From contig DASTPP010000104.1 in assembly GCA_035762175.1 (NCBI GenBank), positions 1 to 32,726 on the forward strand: 32,726 bases of DNA. Reading direction: 5' to 3'. This DNA is from DASTPP01 sp035762175 (GTDB lineage: Bacteria > Myxococcota_A > Polyangia > Polyangiales > Polyangiaceae). The notes under the pieces were generated by a model. That model was not told the origin of the DNA. It saw only the letters and a list, made by a program, of their open reading frames with translations, and ran no database searches. How positions within the stretch are numbered: position 1 is the stretch's first letter; each line of letters begins with the position of its first letter. Positions 8,433-17,389 of the stretch are shown here, in pieces. A program made the translations under genes and the position numbers.

Positions 8433-9296
8433 TCAGGGGGGCACGTTGGGCTTGCCGGGCGAGGGGAGGGGGGAGAGGTCGAAGTCGGCCGCGTTGTCGT
8501 TGGTGTCGACGCCGTCGACCCGGCGCGCGATCGACTCGCCCGAGCTGGCGATGGGAGCGGTGTCGAGGCCCTCGAGGTACGGGTGGGTCTCGGACACGGT
8601 GCCCCAGGCGATCGCGTCGATCGGGGTGCCCGCGCCGTCGAAGAGGGCGAGGCCGGCGCCGGTCTTGTTCATGCCCTGCCCCGAGATGACGTCTTCGTCG
8701 CGGACTCGCCCCGTATAGTCTGAGTTGGCAATCACGAAAAACTGGCCCGGGGCGAGGACGCGCCCCGGCAACGCCGGCACCCAGAACAAGATTGCATTCG
8801 CGCCCGAGGACGGGAGGTAGACGAGCTCGTGCCCGTCGAGCGCCGCCTCGCAGGGGCTCGCGTTCAAGAGCTCGATGAACTCGTCGATGCCGCCGCCGGG
8901 GCCTTCGGTCTGGACCTCGTTGATGACGAGGCGCCCGGCGTCGCAGGGGGGCGACCCGCCCACCCCCGCCTCGCCCCCGCCCGCGCCCCCGCCGCCGATG
9001 TCGACGCCGCCCCCGCCGCCCCCGCCTGCGCGGCCGCCGCCCCCGCCGCCCCCGATGTCGACGCCGCCCCCGCCCCCGGCGCCGGCGCGGCCGCCGAAGC
9101 CGCCCCGGCCGCCGGAGCCCCCGGCGCGCCCCCCGGCCCCCGCGCCGCCGTCTGCCGCGGTGCCACCGCCGCCCGCTTGCCCGGACGACGGCTCGACGTC
9201 TTCGATACCCAATACCGCGCCACAGCCCCCGAGGGCGACGAAGGGCAACAGACGGCCGAGGGCACGAGCCCGGCGCTTCAGACCCCGCCTCTGCAT
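8433..9296 (-). CDS. Gly-rich-linker lipoprotein with a lamin-tail (LTD) domain
   Basis: The 287-residue protein starts MQRRGLKRR and has lipobox ALGGC, followed by GAVLGIEDVEP, a lead-in common in myxobacterial lipoproteins. Residues about 36-115 are a Gly-rich linker containing an internal duplication (GGGGGVDIGGGG occurs twice). The C-terminal about 165 residues form a lamin-tail domain: LVINEVQTEGPGGGIDEFIE, LDGHELVYLPS, VLAPGQFFVIANSD, and a final DFDLSPLPSPGKPN. LTD domains in bacterial exported proteins are thought to bind nucleic acid or help anchor nucleases and surface proteins. No catalytic domain is present here. It is convergent with the propeller-cytochrome gene, and the two share the Gly-linker style. 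The upstream gene on the same strand is the sterol desaturase. Confidence 0.85.
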   Translation of the reverse strand: MQRRGLKRRARALGRLLPFVALGGCGAVLGIEDVEPSSGQAGGGGTAADGGAGAGGRAGGSGGRGGFGGRAGAGGGGGVDIGGGGGGGRAGGGGGGGVDIGGGGAGGGEAGVGGSPPCDAGRLVINEVQTEGPGGGIDEFIELLNASPCEAALDGHELVYLPSSGANAILFWVPALPGRVLAPGQFFVIANSDYTGRVRDEDVISGQGMNKTGAGLALFDGAGTPIDAIAWGTVSETHPYLEGLDTAPIASSGESIARRVDGVDTNDNAADFDLSPLPSPGKPNVPP

Positions 9297-9366
9297 GGCG
9301 CGACGATACCATTCTCGCCCGCGGTGTCGAGGGCCCCACCGAACGAGATGGCGGGGCCGCGCCGCC

Positions 9367-10170
9367 TCAGGTCGGGCGGACGAAGAGCGCGCGGATCTTC
9401 TTCGCCAGGGTCGGCTGCCGCCGCAGCGAGGCGGCGAGGGCGGCGAGGGGCGCGACGTTGGCGCGCAGCGGATCGTGCGGCGAGCCCTCGCCGGCGACGC
9501 CGAACGAGGGCTCGGCGCCGTAGGGGGCGAAGGTGCCGAAGAGCCGGTCGAAGGCCAGCAAGACGCCGCCGAAGTTCTTGTCGACGTACGCGGCCTCGGC
9601 CCCGTGGTGCACCCGGTGGAAGACCGGCGCGTTGAAGAAGCGCCCGGGGCCGAGCCGGAACTTGGTGCGCGCGTGCAGCGCGAACAGAAGGGCGGCGTGC
9701 AGCGTGACGACCGCCGCGTACAGCCCGACGCCCACCCCGGCGAGGGCGAGCGCCGCGTGGAAGGCGAGCGTCGAGAGCGAGGAGAGCGCCCCGACGCGCA
9801 GCGACACCGAGAGGTTGTAGTCGCGCGACTGGTGGTGCACCGAGTGCACCGCCCACAAGAGCGGCACGGCGTGCTCGAGGCGGTGCTGCACGTAGTAGAC
9901 GAAGTCGAGCAGGAAGAACGCGAGCGCGAAGGCCCAGGGCGCGTTCGGTAGCTTCCACGGCACGAGCGCGGCGGCGCCGGCGTAGGCCCCGAGCAGCGCG
10001 CCGCGCAGGGCGAGCTGCGCGGCGAGGAAGAGCAGCCCCACGCCCGCGTTCGAGAGGGTCTGCCGGACGCTGCCCGTGCCGCGCAGCCAGGCCCGCACCT
10101 CGCGCGAGGCGAGCAGGGCGGCCGCGATCGGGACGGCGACGCAGGCGAGGGCCAGGGCGTAGTGCGGCAT
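9367..10170 (-). CDS. Sterol desaturase / fatty acid hydroxylase family membrane enzyme
   Basis: The 267-residue integral membrane protein has the di-iron histidine boxes of the fatty acid hydroxylase superfamily: HRLEH (96-100), HSVHHQ (109-114) and HRVHHG (185-190), with an additional membrane His near 158. Hydrophobic segments at about 5-22, 42-70, 79-95 and 130-165 bracket the boxes as in ERG3/ERG25-type enzymes. Family members hydroxylate or desaturate sterols, fatty acids or carotenoids using O2. The substrate here cannot be told; myxobacteria are known to make sterols and hydroxylated lipids. The ATG at 10170 starts directly before the first membrane helix. It is divergent from tag, with a 53-bp gap that must hold both promoters. 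Confidence 0.9.
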   Translation of the reverse strand: MPHYALALACVAVPIAAALLASREVRAWLRGTGSVRQTLSNAGVGLLFLAAQLALRGALLGAYAGAAALVPWKLPNAPWAFALAFFLLDFVYYVQHRLEHAVPLLWAVHSVHHQSRDYNLSVSLRVGALSSLSTLAFHAALALAGVGVGLYAAVVTLHAALLFALHARTKFRLGPGRFFNAPVFHRVHHGAEAAYVDKNFGGVLLAFDRLFGTFAPYGAEPSFGVAGEGSPHDPLRANVAPLAALAASLRRQPTLAKKIRALFVRPT

Positions 10171-10223
10171 GCGCTCCGCGACATTCTAACCGGGCTCGCG
10201 CCCCTTGCGCTACGCTGCGCGGC

Positions 10224-10811
10224 ATGAAGGGTTCGGTTCGCGTCGGCGCCGACGGGGTGGCGCGTTGCTGGTGGTGCGGCGACGACCCGCTCTACCAGCG
10301 CTACCACGACGGCGAGTGGGGGCGGCCCCTGCACGGCGAGGACGCCGTCTTCGAGAAGCTCGTGCTCGAGGGCATGCAGGCGGGCCTGTCGTGGATCACG
10401 ATCTTGCGCAAGCGCGAGGCCTTCCGGGCGGCGTTCGCCGGCTTCCGCATCGCCGCGGTGGCCGAGTTCGGCGAGCGCGACGTGGCCCGGCTGCTCGGCG
10501 ACGCCGCCATCGTCCGCAACCGCGCCAAGATCGAGGCCGCCATCGGCAACGCCCGGGCGGCGCGCGCGATGCTCGAGCGGGGCGAGTCGCTCGACGCGCT
10601 CTGCTGGTCGTTCGCGCCCCGACCCCGCGGGCGCCCGCTGACGCCGCGCGACGAGATCCCCGCGGCGACGCCCGAGTCGACCGCGCTCTCGAAGGCGCTG
10701 CTCGCGCGGGGCTTTCGCTTCGTCGGGCCCACCACGATGTACGCGCTCATGCAGTCGGGCGGCCTGGTGAACGACCACCTCGAGGGCTGCGCGTCGCTCG
10801 CGGCGACGTGA
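10224..10811 (+). CDS. tag: DNA-3-methyladenine glycosylase I
   Basis: The 195-residue protein excises 3-methyladenine from alkylated DNA, the first step of base excision repair. The family's zinc ligands are all visible with correct spacing: Cys15 and His28 (13 apart, as Cys4/His17 in the E. coli enzyme) and His185 and Cys189 in NDHLEGC (4 apart, as His175/Cys179). The active-site segment FEKLVLEGMQAGLSW (43-57) and helix-hairpin-helix-like IVRNRAKIEAAIGNA are conserved, as is GFRFVGPTTMYALMQ near the end. Length is normal. It is a single gene, divergent from the sterol-desaturase gene. There is no Ada/AlkA partner nearby. Confidence 0.96.
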   Translation: MKGSVRVGADGVARCWWCGDDPLYQRYHDGEWGRPLHGEDAVFEKLVLEGMQAGLSWITILRKREAFRAAFAGFRIAAVAEFGERDVARLLGDAAIVRNRAKIEAAIGNARAARAMLERGESLDALCWSFAPRPRGRPLTPRDEIPAATPESTALSKALLARGFRFVGPTTMYALMQSGGLVNDHLEGCASLAAT

Positions 10812-10962
10812 CGCGGCGGCCGCCCCGGCGCGCCGTGCCGTCATCCCTTGTCGGCCAGCCCTGAGCGCGGCCGGCGCCGCGGGCGAGCGGGCGCGGCGGG
10901 CCTGCGGGTGCGGTCGGCGCGGCGGGGCCCGCGACCGCGGCCGCCGCCCGGCCCGCCCCCGC

Positions 10963-11880
10963 TCAGGGCTCTTCCGTCGGGGCGCCGGCGGCGATCTTCG
11001 CCTCGCGCGAGCCCGGCGCCTGCGGCCGGTGCCCGAAGGTCGACCCGTACGCGATGCCGATCGCCCCGAGCAGCACGCCGAGCGCCGTCGCGGGCCCCAC
11101 CCGCTCGCCGAGGGTCAGCGCCCAGAGGTAGGTCGCGACCGGCGTGAGCTGCTGCCAGAGCGCCGCCTCGGCGATCGACAGCGTGCCGTACGCCTCCGTC
11201 ATGAAGATCTGCGCCAGGAAGGCCGTCACCCCCACGCCGAGCGCCGCCGCCCAGGCCGCGGGGGCCGCCGGCCAGGCGCCGAAGCCGTACGGCATCGACA
11301 CCAAAAGCCCCCCCACCGCGAACGCGAAGAAGATCGTCGGCGCGTTGTCGGTGGTACGCAGCGCGCGAATGGACGTGACCGCCGCCCCGCCGAACACGGC
11401 CGAGGCGATGCCGAAGATCTCGCCGGCGCCGAGCCGGAACGAGACCTGCCCGCCCCCCAGCACGAGGAACACGCCCGCGCTCGCGACGGCGAGGGCGATC
11501 GCGAGGTGGAGCGTGGGCCGCTCGTTCAAAAAGAGGAACGAGATCGCGATCGCCCAGATCGGAAAGGTATTGTTGAGCAGCGTCGCCTCGCCGGCCGGGA
11601 TGCGCGCGAGGGCGAGGAAGTACAAGAGCGCGGCGAGCCCCCCGAAGAACCCCCGCGAGGCCAAGAGCCCGTAGCGCACCGGCCGGAAGGTGCCCGGGCG
11701 CGCCCGGAAGAGCGCCAGCACGACGGCGATGCCGACGGCGAAGCGGACGAGCGACACCTGCCCGCCGCTCATGCCGCCCAGGGCCGCGAGCCGGGCGAGC
11801 AGCGCCGAGAGGCCGAAGAGCACGCCGGCCACGAAGAGCAGGGCGCGGGCCCGGCCGATCGTGGGTGGGGGCAACGGCAC
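10963..11880 (-). CDS. EamA-family (DMT superfamily) transporter
   Basis: The 305-residue inner-membrane protein has two five-helix EamA repeats. Repeat 1 (about 12-140) includes VSLVRFAVGIAVVLALF and LLNNTFPIWAIAISFLFLNE. Repeat 2 (about 150-285) includes AALWQQLTPVATYLWALTLG and GERVGPATALGVLLGAIGIA. The glutamate after the fourth helix of each half (LNERPT, LGERVG) is typical of the family. Members export amino acids, metabolites or drugs, and the substrate cannot be predicted from sequence. The C-terminus is a short charged cytoplasmic tail. It is convergent with tag. I see no dedicated regulator. Confidence 0.92.
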   Translation of the reverse strand: MPLPPPTIGRARALLFVAGVLFGLSALLARLAALGGMSGGQVSLVRFAVGIAVVLALFRARPGTFRPVRYGLLASRGFFGGLAALLYFLALARIPAGEATLLNNTFPIWAIAISFLFLNERPTLHLAIALAVASAGVFLVLGGGQVSFRLGAGEIFGIASAVFGGAAVTSIRALRTTDNAPTIFFAFAVGGLLVSMPYGFGAWPAAPAAWAAALGVGVTAFLAQIFMTEAYGTLSIAEAALWQQLTPVATYLWALTLGERVGPATALGVLLGAIGIAYGSTFGHRPQAPGSREAKIAAGAPTEEP

Positions 11881-12117
11881 GGGCGCAGGCTAGGGTGCGC
11901 CCCGGGGGCTGTAAAGCAAGCGCACGACCGCGCCGCCCTCGGCCTGCCGCCCGGCCGCTCGACGTGCAAGGGACGCCGGCCTCGCGCCCGGGCGCGATCG
12001 CGGGTCGCATCCTCGGACGCGGCGGCCCGGGCTCGCCGGGCGGTCTGACCTCCGGAGCGCGGCCGTTGCGCGGGGGCCACCCGGCGCGCGACCATGCGTC
12101 GGCAGGAGGAGGCCCCC

Positions 12118-12597
12118 ATGTCCCTGAAACGCCCCGCGCTCGACCCCTCGCTTCTCGAACCCCGCTCGACCTCGGGCTACCCCGAGCCCTTCCGCTCGCG
12201 GGTGCTGCCGCGCGAGAAGCGGGCCCTCGGCGACCCCCTCGGCCTGACGAAGATCGGCGTGAACCTGACGACCCTCCTGCCCGGCAAAGAGTCGGCGGTG
12301 CGCCACCACCACTCGCACGAAGACGAGCTGGTGTTCGTGCTCGAGGGCGAGGTCGTGCTCCACACCGACGCCGGCGAGCAGATCTTGACCGCGGGCACCT
12401 GCGCGGGCTTCCCCGCCGGGGGGCGCGACGGGCACCATCTCATCAACCGCAGCGACAAGCCCGCCCGCTACCTCGAGATCAGCAACCGCCACCCCGACGA
12501 CTCGGCCGAGTACCCCGACGACGATCTGGGTTGCCACAAGGGGCCCGACGGGCGCTACGTGTTCACGCACAAGGACGGCAAGCCCTACGCGCCCTAG
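12118..12597 (+). CDS. Cupin-domain protein
   Basis: The 159-residue single-domain cupin starts at an ATG with a near-perfect ribosome site (AGGAGGA at 12104-12110), which decides the start over an in-frame ATG at 12094. Cupin motif 1 is at about 57-78 (KESAVRHHHSHEDELVFVLE, metal ligands probably among His63/65/67 with Glu68 or Glu70). Motif 2 is at about 98-111 (GFPAGGRDGHHLIN). The tail (EYPDDDLGCHKGPDGRYVFT) resembles small uncharacterised cupins described as mannose-6-phosphate-isomerase-like or RmlC-like proteins. The protein is cytoplasmic and its substrate is unknown. The TAG stop coincides with the CTAG edge of the second inverted-repeat element. Confidence 0.9.
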   Translation: MSLKRPALDPSLLEPRSTSGYPEPFRSRVLPREKRALGDPLGLTKIGVNLTTLLPGKESAVRHHHSHEDELVFVLEGEVVLHTDAGEQILTAGTCAGFPAGGRDGHHLINRSDKPARYLEISNRHPDDSAEYPDDDLGCHKGPDGRYVFTHKDGKPYAP

Positions 12598-12660
12598 GCT
12601 CTGTCGGACGAATGCGGATCGGCCGCCGGGCGACGGGGGCATTCGCCCGGCAGAGCCTAG
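12594..12660. mobile_element. MITE-like inverted-repeat element, short copy
   Basis: The element is bounded by CTAG at 12594-12597 and 12657-12660. Its 22-bp ends are complementary at 20 positions. It shares the left end CTAGGCTCTGTCGG and a right core of about 45 bp with the 166-bp copy at 8186-8351, from which it differs by lack of the central 100 or so bp. The sequence could fold into a long hairpin directly after the cupin stop codon, so it may also act on mRNA ends. No transposase is encoded. Confidence 0.75.
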
Positions 12661-12719
12661 CGCCGCCGGCGGCCCTCGGCCCTTCCCTTTGCGGCGAGGG
12701 CGTCTAAGATACGCCGCCC

Positions 12720-14342
12720 ATGCACGAGACCCAGCGACCAGAGGGCCGGGGTGGCTCCCACAGTGACGGGCGCCGCCGAGCGAACGTAGCGTCTCGCGTG
12801 CTCCGGCCCCACCTCGCGCGCAGCGCGCTGCGCGCCCTCGTGGCGATCTCGTCGCTCGGCGCGCTCTGGGCGCTCGAGCACGCGGCGTACGCCCAGGCGG
12901 GCGCCGAGAAGGCGGGCGCGGGCGGCGCGCCGGCGGCGGGCGCCCAGAAGGGGGCCTCGGGCGGCGGGCAAGAGGGGGCCGAGAAGTCGGGCTCGGGCGG
13001 CGGCGCGCCGGCCGCCGACAAGCCGGCCCCGCCCTCCGCCGAGACGAAGGTCGTCATCTACGTCGAGGGGGCCAAGGCGGCCGAAGTCCGGACCGAGATC
13101 GAGATGGCGCTGCCGGTCGGGGTGACCATCGTGCCCGCGGGCCCCTTCGTCGAGTCGCTGAGAAAGCAAGGGCTCCTGCCCCTCGCCAAGAGCCTCAAGG
13201 GCCCGGCCGAGCGGCAAGAGGCCGCGCCCAAGGTGCAGGCCGCCGTCCGCGAGTCGGGCGCGCAGGCCGCCATCGTCGCGAACGCCCCCGCGGCCAAGGG
13301 CGGCAAGTACGACATCCCGCTGCTCATCGTGCCCTTCGACAACGCGACGCCGCTCGCCTCGACCAACGCCAAGGCGCCGGCCAAGGGCGGGGCCGGCGCC
13401 CAGCCGCGCGCCGAGGCCATCGCCGGCTTCGTCAGCCCGGCCATCTCGGGCATCGTGCCCATCGTCTCGGCCGGCCCCGAGCCGAAGGCCGAAGAGCCGA
13501 AGGCCGAAGAGCCGAAGGCCGAAGAGCCCAAGGCCGAAGAGCCCAAGGCCGAAGAGCCCAAGGCCGAAGAGCCCAAGGCCGAAGAGAAGAAGCCCGAGCC
13601 GGCCCCGACGAACAACTTCGTGCGCGGCAAGTACCTGCTCGAGGCCGGCATCGGCACGCAAGGCCGCTCGTTCTTTTACATCTTCCCGTCGGGCCTCGAG
13701 CGGGGCGACAACATCAGGTCGTACGACCTCTTGGCCGCCCCGCACCTCTCCGTGCGGGGCGACGTGTACCCCTTCGCCGGCCCGGGCGACTCGTTCGCCA
13801 ACGGCATCGGCCTGACCGCCGCCGTCGGCGGCGCGTTCGGCCTCACGTCGAACTTCAGCGACCTGAACGACGTCGAGACCACCTTTTTCCACTTCCGCAT
13901 CGGGCCGAAGCTGCGCTTCCCGCTCGGCGTCGGCCCCAATCCGGCCCTGCTCACGGGCGAGGTCTCGTACTCGCGCCTGGCCTTCACCTTCACCGACCCG
14001 AACGGCGTCACGCCCTCGTTCATCTACCAATCGATCCGCCCCGGCGTGGGGCTGCGCCTGCCCGCCGGCCCCGTCGCCCTGCTCGTCGAGGGCGGCTACC
14101 ACTTCGTCAACGACTCCGGCGCGCTCGGCGATCGCTTCCCCAACGCCAGCGTGTTCGGCCTCGACGCCCAGCTCGGCCTCGCCGTGCCCATCACCGACGC
14201 CCTCGAGGGGCGCTTCAACCTCAACTACACCCGCTACCGCGGCAACCTCCAGGCCGACCTCGACTCGCCGACCGGCTACATCGCCGCCGGCTCGGTCGAC
14301 CAGTTCTTCGGCCTGCGCGTCGGCGTCGCCATCGCGCCCTGA
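12720..14342 (+). CDS. Outer-membrane beta-barrel protein with periplasmic domain and (PKAEE)7 linker
   Basis: The 540-residue exported protein has a signal peptide ending near AAYAQA (about 54-59). Its N-region is long, so an in-frame GTG at 12798 is an alternative start. An Ala/Gly/Lys-rich stretch (60-105) precedes a small alpha/beta domain (about 108-215, ETKVVIYVEGAKAAEVRTEI). A charged linker of seven PKAEE repeats (254-288) follows. The C-terminal 240 residues are rich in alternating aromatic/small strands (YLLEAGIGTQGRSFFYI, VSYSRLAFTFTDP, GRFNLNYTRYRGN) as in outer-membrane barrels. A role in envelope structure or transport is inferred; no catalytic motif is seen. The Lys/Glu linker resembles TonB-like periplasm-spanning spacers. 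Confidence 0.75.
   Translation: MHETQRPEGRGGSHSDGRRRANVASRVLRPHLARSALRALVAISSLGALWALEHAAYAQAGAEKAGAGGAPAAGAQKGASGGGQEGAEKSGSGGGAPAADKPAPPSAETKVVIYVEGAKAAEVRTEIEMALPVGVTIVPAGPFVESLRKQGLLPLAKSLKGPAERQEAAPKVQAAVRESGAQAAIVANAPAAKGGKYDIPLLIVPFDNATPLASTNAKAPAKGGAGAQPRAEAIAGFVSPAISGIVPIVSAGPEPKAEEPKAEEPKAEEPKAEEPKAEEPKAEEPKAEEKKPEPAPTNNFVRGKYLLEAGIGTQGRSFFYIFPSGLERGDNIRSYDLLAAPHLSVRGDVYPFAGPGDSFANGIGLTAAVGGAFGLTSNFSDLNDVETTFFHFRIGPKLRFPLGVGPNPALLTGEVSYSRLAFTFTDPNGVTPSFIYQSIRPGVGLRLPAGPVALLVEGGYHFVNDSGALGDRFPNASVFGLDAQLGLAVPITDALEGRFNLNYTRYRGNLQADLDSPTGYIAAGSVDQFFGLRVGVAIAP
13479..13583 (+). repeat. 15-bp coding tandem repeat, 7 units
   Basis: Seven copies of GAGCCSAAGGCCGAA encode (EPKAE)7 within the barrel protein. 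The first three units use CCG for proline and the last four use CCC, which suggests two rounds of local expansion. Confidence 0.9.
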
Positions 14343-14530
14343 GCCGGGCGGGGGCTACCGGCCTGACGGCGCCTGGCGCCTGGCGTCGCGCTCGGGGGCC
14401 AAAAACGAGGGCCATGAAAAAAAAGTCGAGGCGCCTAGCAACTGGCCCGGGCGCTGGCCGAGCAGGTCAGTAAACCGCCACGAACCTGCCCAGTTTCGGA
14501 CGGGGGGTTGGCGGTCGAGCGACCCCGACC

Positions 14531-15595
<1,065 letters not shown>

Positions 15596-15691
15596 CCATG
15601 GTTCGAACGAGCTCGGTGACGCAACCATAGCCGACACCGCGCGTCGAGGGGCCCCGAAGCCGCGGTGATCACGCCCGCGACCCGAGGGCCC

Positions 15692-15736
15692 GGGCCCCCG
15701 GCGAAGCCGACCAATGCTTCGCCGGGGGCCTTTGTT
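15692..15736 (+). terminator. Intrinsic terminator
   Basis: A perfect 14-bp stem (GCCCCCGGCGAAGC at 15694-15707 and GCTTCGCCGGGGGC at 15716-15729) with an 8-nt loop is followed by CTTTGTT. It extends by one more G-C pair and possibly a G-U pair. It is oriented to stop plus-strand transcription of the 14531-15595 gene. The opposite side lacks a T-run, so it should not stop minus-strand transcripts. Confidence 0.85.
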
Positions 15737-15780
15737 ACCCAAACGAACCCCGAGCCTGTCCCTCGGCTCGTGCACGTCGT

Positions 15781-16350
15781 CGGCGACCTCCTTCGAGAGC
15801 CCCGCGGCATGAGCCTACGACCCCGGCGACCTCCTTCGAGGGCCCCGCGGCATGAGCCTACGACCCCGGCGACCACCTTCGAGAGCCTCGCGGCATGAGC
15901 CTACGACCCCGGCGAGGTTCTCGAGAGGCCAACCTCAGGCGCCGGCGACCTCGCCGAGACCCGCAGAGCCTACCCTCGTGGCCTGACGACGTCGGAGACA
16001 ATCTCGACGAACCTGCGCAGGGGCATCGACGACCTCCGCGAGGCCCTCGAGGAACCCACCCGGGGCGTGGACGACCTCGGAGAAGTTCTTGAGGGACCCA
16101 CCCGGGCGCGTCGACGACCTCTGGGACGTTCTCGAGAAACCTGTCCGGAGGCGTTGAGGCCCTCCGGGAGGTTCCTGATGAACCCGTCCGGGGGCGTCGA
16201 CGGCCTCCGAGACGTCGTCGAGGAGCCTGCGCCGGAGCGCCAGCGAACCCGGAGACACCTTCGAAGAACCTGTTTCAGGGTGCTCGAGACCTTCCGGACG
16301 TTCTCGAGGAACCCGTGCCGGGGCGCCGACGAGCTCGGAACGAAGATCGA
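15781..16350. repeat. Degenerate 43-bp tandem array, about 14 units
   Basis: Unit starts are at 15781, 15824, 15867, 15910, 15943, 15984, 16027, 16069, 16112, 16155, 16198, 16241, 16285 and 16327. Most spacings are 42-44 bp; one is 33 and one is 41. The first three units are nearly identical (each contains GCGGCATGAGCCTACGACCC). Later units are diverged around a CGACGACCTC start and a GTTCTCGAGGAACC centre, the latter nearly self-complementary. Because 43 is not a multiple of three, no single reading frame is kept from unit to unit. It is not a CRISPR: there is no invariant repeat alternating with unique spacers. Confidence 0.85.
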
Positions 16351-17389
16351 TCGTCCGCCGATGGGCCGCCGAACGACACGACCGGAACGTTCGGCCGGTC
16401 GCGGTGTCCGCCCGGGCCATGTAAGGTCATCGGTCGACCCCCAAGGCGCCGGCGGCCGAACGCCCCACCGCCCGCCCGCCACGCTCGGCCGCGCGAACCA
16501 ACGTCGTCACGCCCCGCGGCCGACAACGGCGGGGGGCCTGCGGCCAACATGCCGGCCGGCCGCGCGAAGCCCCGGCGCCGACGGGTGCAGGGGGGGCGCG
16601 AAGAAACGGCATAAGGGGAACCCCCGTAATGAAGACGAAGCAACCTAAGAGTATACCCCGAAGCGCCGAGGCAACAAGGCGCTTCGCGCCCGGTCGCGCG
16701 GCGGCGGTCGGGCCCCAGGCCCCGACGCCCCCCGGCCTCGCCCGACGGCCCCTTCGGCCCCCTTGGGGTGAGGGTGAAATCGGGGCGGCACGTTGAAACC
16801 AGATAGGCCCTGATCGAAATGCCCCGATACAGCGGCGCGCCCGCGCGCCCCCGACCCGGGGGCCGGCCGAGGCGGGCGGCGGGGGGCGGGCCCGACGTTC
16901 CGGTACATGTTCCGGCCGAGGTGTTCTCTGATCGGGCCGCCAGCGCGCCCGGGGCGGCGGCCGTCGCCGGCCGCCCTCGCCCGCGGTCGGTCGCACGCCG
17001 GCGAGGCCCCAACACGGCGGGGAGGGGGCGAAACGCGGGGCGGGGTGGCGGGCGAGGGGGGGCGCCGGCCGGGCGGAGGCGTTCGGCACCTCTCATTGCG
17101 AACATGGGCATCAGCGCTGCACTATAAGAAAGCGTACGCGGCGCTCGCCGCCCCCGCCGACGGGGCCCTCGCCGCGTCGGGCCGCCCCGCCCGCCGTCGA
17201 CGTTCGATCGAATCGTGAACCGTTCCGCTGGCCGCCGACGTCGGCGCGCCCGGCCCCGGCCTTCGCCGCCGACCCCCCGTTCGTCCGGGCCGGCGCGGCG
17301 CCGCCCCCGCGTTCGCTCTGACCCGTGTGACGCCGCCCCGCCGGCGCCGCACCCGCGCACTCACTGCACACAAAGGGAGTCAATCTATC
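16341..17389. other. One-kb stretch without a convincing gene, rich in inverted repeats
   Basis: Open frames occur on both strands, but their proteins are Arg/Pro/Gly-rich with no domain, signal peptide or ribosome site, so I treat them as chance frames of GC-rich DNA. Structure seen: GACCGG/CCGGTC hairpin at about 16380-16400; a 9-bp hairpin overlapping a minus-strand promoter (16659-16686); ATCGGGGC at 16779-16786 complementary to GCCCCGAT at 16821-16828; and a near-perfect palindrome CCGGTACATGTTCCGG at about 16900-16915. A TATAAG at 17123-17128, 260 bp before the CX3C gene, is a weak plus-strand -10 candidate. Confidence 0.5.
16650..16677 (-). promoter_or_regulatory. Candidate minus-strand sigma-70-type promoter within a hairpin
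   Basis: On the minus strand TTGTTG (16677-16672), a 16-bp spacer and TATACT (16655-16650) form a good promoter match in DNA where such AT-rich hexamers are rare. The -35 box and spacer lie inside a perfect 9-bp inverted repeat (CGAAGCGCC at 16659-16667, GGCGCTTCG at 16678-16686), an operator-like arrangement. The transcript would run through the 43-bp array. Confidence 0.45.

Noticed and set aside
14414..14473. 19-codon leader ORF (ATG followed by AAA AAA AAG) upstream of the 14531 gene
   Set aside because: No adequate ribosome site and nothing to link it to regulation; the A8 run is odd but not enough.
15962..15975. Third copy of the CTAG inverted-repeat element (CGCAGAGCCTA)
   Set aside because: Only a nine-base match (CAGAGCCTA) without the CATTCGCCCG core or a partner end.
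15781..16350. CRISPR array
   Set aside because: Units vary along their whole length with no invariant repeat/unique spacer alternation, and no cas-like gene is present.
16600..16690. tRNA-like or riboswitch-like segment
   Set aside because: No T-loop, anticodon-stem or acceptor pairing of tRNA length; hairpins are present but match no RNA class I know.
16275..17360. Open frames on both strands in the gene-free kilobase
   Set aside because: Arg/Pro/Gly-rich translations, no ribosome sites, no domains; expected by chance at this GC content.
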